Assembly (NCBI GenBank): GCA_015654495.1
Contig: JAATGW010000462.1
Span: forward strand, 1-8,279
DNA length: 8,279 nucleotides
Reading direction: 5' to 3'
Source of the DNA: Chitinophagales bacterium
GTDB taxonomy: Bacteria > Bacteroidota > Bacteroidia > Chitinophagales > Chitinophagaceae
Shown piece after piece: positions 1 to 5,218 of this stretch. Both the position numbers and the translations under genes were made by a program. The notes under the pieces are model-generated. The model saw only the letters and a program-made list of their open reading frames with translations. It had not been told where the DNA came from and did no database searches. Every line of letters begins with the position of its first letter. The stretch's first letter is position 1.

Positions 1-60
1 ATCTGGGTTGGGGGTGAAAACGGATTGCAGAATTTCCACAACGAGTCATAGAAATTCAAT
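1..60 (+). pseudogene. Upstream part of the sensor-kinase propeller frame, closed by an in-frame TAG
   Basis: Reading frame 1 is open from the window edge and encodes IWVGGENGLQNFHNES, then TAG at 49-51, then KFN and the methionine at 61. The pattern W-V-G-x-x-x-G-L-x-x-F is a two-component-regulator propeller blade signature, the same kind found seven more times in the downstream frame. The segment after the stop (K-F-N-M-Y-P-G, then S-S-I-Y at residues 15-18 of the next ORF) reads as the ordinary continuation of that blade. The simplest view is that 1-2121 is one gene split by a nonsense codon, with most of its 5' part outside the window. A sequencing error, a real natural mutation or TAG readthrough would all look the same here. 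Alternatively, this is the end of a separate propeller protein followed by a separately initiated kinase. Confidence 0.7.
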
Positions 61-2121
61 ATGTATCCCGGATTAAATAATACGTCGGATGAATTACGTG
101 GTTCTTCTATATACGGCATTTTTGAAGTGGACAACGATTTCCTGATGGCGACTTCCGGCGGCGTAGTGATTTACAACCGAATCACCAATCATTTTATTTC
201 CGTCAGAAAAAAACATGAAATTCCAAATGCGGCTATACGTTATCGTTCGTTCCATCGTGAAGGAACTGATAAATGGTGGGTATCATCTGACCGTGGAATT
301 TTTGAGCTGACAAGAAAGGGGGACTATTATGAAATGACAAGGCCGGCAGAATTGAAAAAACACATAGAGTTTTCTCAGGAAAGCTTCAGGAGTTATGTCC
401 GTTTAAAAGATAATGTTATCTGGTTTGCCACAACAGATAATGGCCTGATCAGATATGACCTTAAATCCGGGAATTTCAAAACATTTAAAAATATTCCTGG
501 TGATCCTTCAAGCCTCGGTGACAATGTAGTCAACGTACTAACCACTGACCGGAAAAATAATCTGCTGATCGGACACGACAATGGGTTTTCAATTTTGAAT
601 CCCGAAAATTTTATGCTCAGAAATTTTCCGGATATTAAGTCAGACCCTGTAAATGGACTGAGTAACCGTTACGTATATGATCTGTATGATGACGGGAGTA
701 GTTACTGGGTAGCGACTTATGGCGGGGGTTTAAACGCATTAGATCAGAAAACCGGAAAAGTCAGGTACCTGACTTCAACTGATGGATTATGTAATGATGC
801 AATTTATAATATGGTCGCAGTAGGAGATACAGATCTTTGGCTGAGTACCAACAAGGGTTTATCCAGGTTTAATATTGCCAAAGGCAGTTTTGTCAACTAC
901 AACCAGGACGATGGTCTTCCGGCCGATGAGTTTAATATGCTTTCGAAGTTAGTGAAAAATGAAGGCGAAATTTTTATGGCTACCATAAACGGAGTTGTAT
1001 CATTTTTTCCGCAACAACTTTCACAAAGCGTTTTTCAGCCCAGGATCTACCTGGCTAAAGTAAGGCTCAACGGACGAATGCTTTCTGATTCGACGACCGG
1101 CATTGTAAACCGCGACAGGTACCTTGTTACAAAATACAATGAGGATCTTTACCTTGAATTTAGCCCGCTAACATTCACGGGTAACCGCCAGATTTCAATC
1201 CGGTATCAGTTGGGAAATAGTCCCGAATGGAAAGAAGCCCAGGTGGGAACACTTCTCCCCTTATTAAGAACAGAACCAGGAAATTACCAACTCAGGGTGA
1301 TTCTGACGGACAATCAGAATGCCCATGTGAAATCAGATATATGGAACCTGAACCTGGTTGTTTTGCCACCCTACTATAAAACAGTTAGTTTCAGGATAAG
1401 CCTGATTGTTCTTGGTTTACTCTTTGGATTTTATATAATCAGGGCATATATCCAGCGAAGACTGGAAAAACAAAGAATTCTTTTTGAAAAAGAGCAGGCT
1501 GTCGAAAAAGAGCGCTCCAGGATCTCTGCTGAACTGCATGATGATATCGGCGGTGGATTGACTGCTATCCGCCTGTTAAGCGAGATGAATAAGGATAAGA
1601 GTCATGACGAAACCAGCCGCGCTTTTTTTGGAAAAATTTCAGCATCTTCCAATGAGCTCATTCAGAAGATGAATGAAATAGTATGGGCATTAAATATCAA
1701 TCACGACAACCTGCAAAGTCTGATAGCTTACACCAGGCAATATGCCGTTTCATATCTGGATGATTTTGAGATCAGATGTGATGTAAATCTGCCTGAACTG
1801 ATTCCTGATCTCCCTGTGATGGGTAATAAAAGACGAAGTGTCTTTTTGCTTGTAAAGGAAGCGTTGAATAATATTGCAAAGCATGCACAGGCCACAACAG
1901 TACATATAATCATTTCAATCACTGAAAAGTTACATATTGAAGTAAGCGATAATGGCCGTGGAATCGACCTTTCTCAACTCAAAGCCGGGAGTCATGGGTT
2001 ATCCAACATGAGAAAACGCGTCGATAATCTCAATGGCTGGCTTACGATTCTAAACAGCAATGGAACTACGGTGGTTATAGATATTCCTCTTAAGGATCTT
2101 ACAGATATTTCAGGTTCCTAA
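61..2121 (+). CDS. Propeller / Y_Y_Y / HisKA_3 sensor histidine kinase, N-terminally incomplete
   Basis: This encodes a membrane sensor kinase that should autophosphorylate a histidine and pass the phosphate to a NarL/LuxR-class response regulator. Seven propeller blade motifs are visible near residues 27-39, 72-83, 120-133, 168-180, 215-228, 259-271 and 304-316. A Y_Y_Y domain follows at about 360-435, then one membrane segment at about 444-464 and a short coiled linker. The HisKA_3 dimerisation region has the phospho-acceptor in ELHDDIGGG (His493). The ATPase domain has an N box near 598-611 (KEALNNIAKH), a G1 box DNGRGID (630-636) and a second glycine box GLSNMRKRV (646-654). No C-terminal receiver or AraC domain is present. 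The ATG at 61 lies in the middle of a blade, and there is no signal peptide, so the periplasmic sensor could not be exported from this start. The real gene probably begins upstream and is broken by TAG at 49-51. Translation ends at tandem TAA codons (2119-2124). The kinase core itself looks intact. Confidence 0.85.
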   Translation: MYPGLNNTSDELRGSSIYGIFEVDNDFLMATSGGVVIYNRITNHFISVRKKHEIPNAAIRYRSFHREGTDKWWVSSDRGIFELTRKGDYYEMTRPAELKKHIEFSQESFRSYVRLKDNVIWFATTDNGLIRYDLKSGNFKTFKNIPGDPSSLGDNVVNVLTTDRKNNLLIGHDNGFSILNPENFMLRNFPDIKSDPVNGLSNRYVYDLYDDGSSYWVATYGGGLNALDQKTGKVRYLTSTDGLCNDAIYNMVAVGDTDLWLSTNKGLSRFNIAKGSFVNYNQDDGLPADEFNMLSKLVKNEGEIFMATINGVVSFFPQQLSQSVFQPRIYLAKVRLNGRMLSDSTTGIVNRDRYLVTKYNEDLYLEFSPLTFTGNRQISIRYQLGNSPEWKEAQVGTLLPLLRTEPGNYQLRVILTDNQNAHVKSDIWNLNLVVLPPYYKTVSFRISLIVLGLLFGFYIIRAYIQRRLEKQRILFEKEQAVEKERSRISAELHDDIGGGLTAIRLLSEMNKDKSHDETSRAFFGKISASSNELIQKMNEIVWALNINHDNLQSLIAYTRQYAVSYLDDFEIRCDVNLPELIPDLPVMGNKRRSVFLLVKEALNNIAKHAQATTVHIIISITEKLHIEVSDNGRGIDLSQLKAGSHGLSNMRKRVDNLNGWLTILNSNGTTVVIDIPLKDLTDISGS

Positions 2122-2124
2122 TAA

Positions 2125-2149
2125 AGAACCCTGCCGGAAGCAGGGTTCT
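2125..2149. terminator. Hairpin terminator between convergent kinase and response-regulator genes
   Basis: A perfect 10-bp stem (AGAACCCTGC, 2125-2134, paired with GCAGGGTTCT, 2140-2149) encloses a 5-base loop. It lies 4 bases after the kinase stop and 25 bases beyond the regulator stop, exactly between two convergent genes. The flanks are only moderately T-rich on either strand (AATTTGTTAA on plus, TTATTAGG on minus), so it probably serves both directions with moderate strength. Confidence 0.75.
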
Positions 2150-2173
2150 GAATTTGTTAATTCTGAAAATTAT

Positions 2174-2881
2174 TTAAGCTGGCACTACAAGCCTGAATCC
2201 ATTGCCATGAATATTGACAATCTCAATCTGTGTATCATCTTTAAGATACTTTCTGAGTTTGGCAATATAAACATCCATACTGCGGCCATTGAAATAGGTA
2301 TCACTTCCCCAGATTTTCTTGAGTGCAATTTCTCTCGGCAAAAGGTCATTTTTATATTCACTCAGCATTTTCAGCAATTCATTCTCTTTGGGTGAAAGAG
2401 TTTGTGTTTTGCCGCCATGTGATAGTTCACGCAGTTTCGGATTAAAATGATATTGATTAAGATCAAATTCAATATTTGCCGATTCTTTATTAAGCTCCTC
2501 ATTGCGTTTAAGGATTGCTTTTATTTTCAAAAGCAGAACCTCGCTGTCAAATGGTTTTGTGATATAATCATCTGCGCCTAGTTTGTACCCCTGAATGATA
2601 TCTTCTTTCATCGTTTTTGCCGACAGAAAGAACAGAGGAATATCAGGATTGATATCGCGGATATCTTCTGCGAGAGTAAAACCATCTACATGCGGCATCA
2701 TTACGTCCAGCAGGCAGAGATCAAATTTTTCGCGTTGAAAAGCTGCAAGCCCGAGCCTGCCATCTCTCTCCAGAACTACTTCGTAATCGTTAAGTTCCAG
2801 ATAATTTTTCAAAACCATACCCAGATTGGTGTCATCCTCGCAAAGAAGGATCTTCGGTTTGGTTATAACTTCTGTTGACAT
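2174..2881 (-). CDS. OmpR/PhoB-family response regulator, RprY-like
   Basis: This is a cytoplasmic two-component transcription factor of 235 residues, full length for the family. The receiver domain (about 10-122) has the acidic pocket CEDD (Asp16, Asp17), the phospho-acceptor Asp59 in LLDVMMP, the switch Ser87 in FLSAK and the conserved Lys109 in ITKPF. A winged-helix DNA-binding domain (about 135-233) ends with the signature NGRSMDVYIAKLRKYL followed by NIHGNGFRLV. The opening ILLCEDDxNLGM and the GADDYITKPF segment closely resemble RprY of Bacteroides as I remember it, so RprY-like is a family-level call. It starts at ATG 2881 and ends at TAA. It is a single-gene unit: no histidine kinase is encoded with it, and the convergent kinase is of a class that normally pairs with NarL-type regulators. 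Its promoter should lie in the divergent region up to 3035, where a long palindrome could be an operator, possibly its own. Its target genes cannot be told from this sequence. Confidence 0.93.
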   Translation of the reverse strand: MSTEVITKPKILLCEDDTNLGMVLKNYLELNDYEVVLERDGRLGLAAFQREKFDLCLLDVMMPHVDGFTLAEDIRDINPDIPLFFLSAKTMKEDIIQGYKLGADDYITKPFDSEVLLLKIKAILKRNEELNKESANIEFDLNQYHFNPKLRELSHGGKTQTLSPKENELLKMLSEYKNDLLPREIALKKIWGSDTYFNGRSMDVYIAKLRKYLKDDTQIEIVNIHGNGFRLVVPA

Positions 2882-2921
2882 GCTTCAAGATTTTAAACAA
2901 ATAACAATATTTAAGACGATA

Positions 2922-2931
2922 GCTATATAGC
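2922..2931. repeat. 10-bp perfect palindrome in the divergent intergenic region
   Basis: GCTATATAGC is self-complementary and lies 7 bases from the larger palindrome at 2939-2965, on the response-regulator side. It may be a protein-binding site or part of a promoter core. At this length and A/T content it could also be chance. Confidence 0.3.
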
Positions 2932-2938
2932 GAAGTCA

Positions 2939-2965
2939 ATAAAATTTTGTTAAACAAAATTTTAT
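2939..2965. promoter_or_regulatory. 27-bp perfect palindrome, candidate operator between divergent genes
   Basis: The left arm ATAAAATTTTGTT (2939-2951) is the exact reverse complement of the right arm AACAAAATTTTAT (2953-2965), with one central A at 2952. Each arm also contains the smaller palindrome AAAATTTT. It lies 57 bases upstream of the response-regulator ATG and 70 bases upstream of the GroES-family ATG, so a dimer bound here could affect both promoters. No T-run follows on either strand, which argues against a terminator. Which protein binds is unknown. The adjacent regulator is a candidate, although OmpR-type factors more often bind direct repeats. Confidence 0.5.
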
Positions 2966-3005
2966 CTGCAGCGACTCTTTAAAGCTAGATAAAATATCTG
3001 TACCG

Positions 3006-3013
3006 TAATTTTG
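3006..3013 (+). promoter_or_regulatory. Bacteroidota-type -7 box for the GroES-family gene
   Basis: TAATTTTG matches the TAnnTTTG consensus of the primary sigma factor in this phylum at every fixed position. It lies 22 bases before the ATG at 3036, implying a short leader. No clear TTTG element is visible about 20 bases upstream, so only half of the promoter is supported. Confidence 0.4.
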
Positions 3014-3035
3014 ATTTATCAAATATGCCTGAATT

Positions 3036-3407
3036 ATGCAAGTGACATCTGAAAATACTTTTAAAAAACTGATCGTGATAGGTGACCGGGTGCTGATCCG
3101 CCCTGCAAAACCTGACGAAAAAACGCAGAGTGGCCTTTATCTCCCACCTGGAGTTCAGGAGAAAGAAAAAGTTCAGCAAGGATATGTTATAAAAACCGGG
3201 CCAGGCTATGCCATACCCGTTACGGTTGACAATGAGCCCTGGAAAACAGAAGAAGACCAGGTGAAATATGTTCCCCTGCAGGCAAAGGAAGGTGATCTTG
3301 CCATCTTTCTTTTGAGTGGTGTGACCGAGGTAATGTATGCAGGAGAAAAATATTTTATCGCCCCGCAGAGTGCAATTCTCATGTTGGAAAGGGAAGAGGA
3401 TCTCTAA
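3036..3407 (+). CDS. Stand-alone GroES-family (Cpn10) co-chaperone with enlarged roof loop
   Basis: GroES forms a seven-membered lid on the GroEL folding chamber in the cytoplasm. This 123-residue protein keeps the Cpn10 core. GDRVLIRPA (16-24) matches the first strand. DEKTQSGLYLPPGVQEK (27-43) corresponds to the GroEL-binding mobile loop, with L-Y-L in place of the usual I-V/I-L. The end (about 100-117, YAGEKYFIAPQSAILML) matches the last strands. It is about 25 residues longer than typical GroES (95-97). The excess comes from a short N-terminal extension and a segment at about 57-83 (from GYAIPVTV to YVPLQ) where the roof hairpin would be. There is no groEL gene next to it, so this is probably a paralogue rather than the main groES, and I leave the symbol blank. 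The start ATG at 3036 has an A/T-rich leader and a TAnnTTTG box 22 bases before it. It may be co-transcribed with the ATPase gene 80 bp downstream. Whether it works with GroEL or has a separate role is not decidable here. Confidence 0.88.
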   Translation: MQVTSENTFKKLIVIGDRVLIRPAKPDEKTQSGLYLPPGVQEKEKVQQGYVIKTGPGYAIPVTVDNEPWKTEEDQVKYVPLQAKEGDLAIFLLSGVTEVMYAGEKYFIAPQSAILMLEREEDL

Positions 3408-3487
3408 TGTTGATGTAAATCAATTATCTTTTATTTGATAGTTCTGAAAGGGTTTTAAACCGATTAAACCAACAATAAATAAACAAG

Positions 3488-5050
3488 ATGGCTTCCGGTG
3501 AAGAATTTTCAAAATTGATTACTGAGGGTTATACTTTTAAAGGTCAGTCTTTCCGTTTGGGTGCCGCCATGGTTGGCGGCCAGGTTGTGCCGGGAACTTA
3601 TGTTTCCCTGCCGTTACGAACCCTTAACAGACATGGCTTAATCGCTGGGGCTACCGGTACCGGTAAAACGAAAACGCTCCAGGTGCTGGCCGAAGGGTTG
3701 AGCAATGCAAGTGTGCCAGTGCTGATGATGGATATCAAAGGAGATCTGAGCGGAATTGCCGAACCCGGAACTGTTAATCCGAAGGTTCAGGAAAGAGCAC
3801 AGATCGCAGGTATAGAATATAAACCTGGTAATTTCCCCGTGGAATTATTAAGCCTCAGTAACGAAGCGGGTGTCCGGTTAAGAAGTACCGTAAGTGAATT
3901 CGGACCTGTGCTGATCGCCAAAATACTGGGTCTGAATGAAACCCAGGAAGGTGTGGTGTCGATGATCTTCAAATATTGCGATGATAAATCCATTCCCCTG
4001 CTGGATCTGAAAGACCTTGTGAAGATCCTTCAGTTTGCAGGCAATGAAGGGAAGAAAGAACTGGAAGCCGAGTATGGAAAAATTTCCACTACCTCCACAG
4101 GTACAATCCTCAGGAAAGTGATTGAATTGCAGCAACAGGGAGCAGATCTTTTTTTTGGTGAACCCTCCTTTGATATCAACGACCTGATGCGGATCGGCCC
4201 TGACGGCAAAGGAATGATCAATATCGTTAGGGTAACGGATATGCAGAACCGGCCAAAACTGTTTTCGACATTCATGTTAGGATTGCTGGCTGAATTATTT
4301 GCTGATATGCCGGAAGAAGGAGATATGGATCAGCCAAAACTGGTGATATTTATTGACGAAGCACATCTGATTTTCCAGGAAGCAACCCCGGCACTATTGC
4401 AGCAGATTGAGATGGTTGTAAAACTGATTCGCTCAAAAGGGGTAGGAATTTTTTTCTGTACACAAAATCCGCAGGATGTACCCGCTTCTGTGCTGAGCCA
4501 GCTGGGTTTAAAAATTCAACACGCATTGAGAGCATTTACCGCAGCAGACCGGAAAACCATCCGGCAGGCTGCTGAGAATTTTCCCGAAAGTTCATTTTAT
4601 GAAGTTGATAAAATACTCACCGAAATGGGTATTGGCGAAGCCCTGGTGACTTTGTTAAATGAAAAAGGTATTCCAACTCCGCTTGTACACACCTATCTTA
4701 TTCCCCCCCAGTCAAGGATGGATACGCTTACCAATGAAGAAATCAGTCAACTTGTGAGCCGGAGTCAGCTGGCGGCGAGGTACAATACACCTGTTGACAA
4801 CCAGAGTGCTTATGAAATTCTGACTGCCAGGCTGAATGAAGCAGCAAGAGATGCTTTGCGGCAGGAAGCAGAAAAAGCAGCTGCAAAAGAAGCGGCAAAA
4901 GCGCCAAAGCCCCAAAAGGAAGAAAGTATCTTCGACAATACTGTAGTGAAGCAAGCCGGCCGTACCGCGGCCTCCATTTTAACCCGCACATTACTCGGAG
5001 CTCTGGGGCTTGGAACCAGCAGGAGAAGGAAAAAAGGCATTTTTGGTTGA
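3488..5050 (+). CDS. HerA/FtsK-like ATPase of the DUF853 (YjgR) family
   Basis: This 520-residue protein is a predicted cytoplasmic P-loop ATPase of the HerA/FtsK superfamily, whose members form hexamers that move DNA. The exact substrate of the DUF853/YjgR branch is not established. Walker A is GATGTGKT (54-61), followed by a strand with MMDIKGDLSGI (about 80-90). Walker B is LVIFIDEAH (285-293), and a polar sensor-like motif TQNPQDVP lies at 325-332. KLIRSKGVGIFF (312-323) is typical of HerA-like proteins. After the core, residues about 446-476 form an Ala/Lys/Glu-rich, probably helical segment, and the last ten residues are basic (SRRRKKGIFG). There is no signal peptide or membrane segment. 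The length fits the family. The ATG at 3488 follows an A-rich leader (AATAAATAAACAAG), and the stop is TGA. There is no nurA-like nuclease or other obvious partner beside it. The GroES-family gene 80 bp upstream is in the same direction. A likely terminator for this transcript lies at 5227-5258 inside the convergent recQ. Confidence 0.9.
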   Translation: MASGEEFSKLITEGYTFKGQSFRLGAAMVGGQVVPGTYVSLPLRTLNRHGLIAGATGTGKTKTLQVLAEGLSNASVPVLMMDIKGDLSGIAEPGTVNPKVQERAQIAGIEYKPGNFPVELLSLSNEAGVRLRSTVSEFGPVLIAKILGLNETQEGVVSMIFKYCDDKSIPLLDLKDLVKILQFAGNEGKKELEAEYGKISTTSTGTILRKVIELQQQGADLFFGEPSFDINDLMRIGPDGKGMINIVRVTDMQNRPKLFSTFMLGLLAELFADMPEEGDMDQPKLVIFIDEAHLIFQEATPALLQQIEMVVKLIRSKGVGIFFCTQNPQDVPASVLSQLGLKIQHALRAFTAADRKTIRQAAENFPESSFYEVDKILTEMGIGEALVTLLNEKGIPTPLVHTYLIPPQSRMDTLTNEEISQLVSRSQLAARYNTPVDNQSAYEILTARLNEAARDALRQEAEKAAAKEAAKAPKPQKEESIFDNTVVKQAGRTAASILTRTLLGALGLGTSRRRKKGIFG

Positions 5051-5063
5051 AAATCTATAAATA

Positions 5064-5100
5064 CCCAAATTCCTGTAAAAAATAATAGGTTGTATTTGGG
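5064..5100. repeat. Imperfect inverted repeat after the HerA-like gene
   Basis: CCCAAAT (5064-5070) pairs with ATTTGGG (5094-5100), and inside an asymmetric internal loop CCT (5072-5074) pairs with AGG (5087-5089). No T-run follows on the plus strand, so it is weak as a terminator. It may be a minor RNA 3'-end structure. The rest of the gap 5051-5218 is A/T-rich and shows only a 7-base direct repeat, ACGCAGA (5118 and 5150). Confidence 0.25.
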
Positions 5101-5218
5101 CTAGTTGTCAATCAGTTACGCAGATAATTAAAAAATTTCAAAAAATACCACGCAGAGGGTATATGTTATATCAGGAAGAGCCTTATCTTTATTCCGGTTT
5201 TTCATAGGATATTGGATT

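Noticed and set aside
3425..3432. TATCTTTT as a -7 box for the HerA-like gene
   Set aside because: It differs from TAnnTTTG at the last base, and no -33 TTTG lies at the right distance. In A/T-rich DNA such near-matches are frequent.
3455..3470. Direct repeat TTAAACC (3455-3461 and 3464-3470) before the HerA-like gene
   Set aside because: Only two short A/T-rich copies 9 bases apart. It could be a binding site but cannot be told from chance.
4712..5040. Several overlapping minus-strand reading frames opposite the 3' part of the HerA-like gene
   Set aside because: They are rich in Leu, Ala, Phe and Cys because they lie opposite Ala/Lys/Glu-rich codons, have no family signature, and overlap a well-supported gene.
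5118..5156. ACGCAGA direct repeats in the gap after the HerA-like gene as attachment-site remnants
   Set aside because: Seven bases is too short, and no integrase, tRNA or other mobile-element trace is present.
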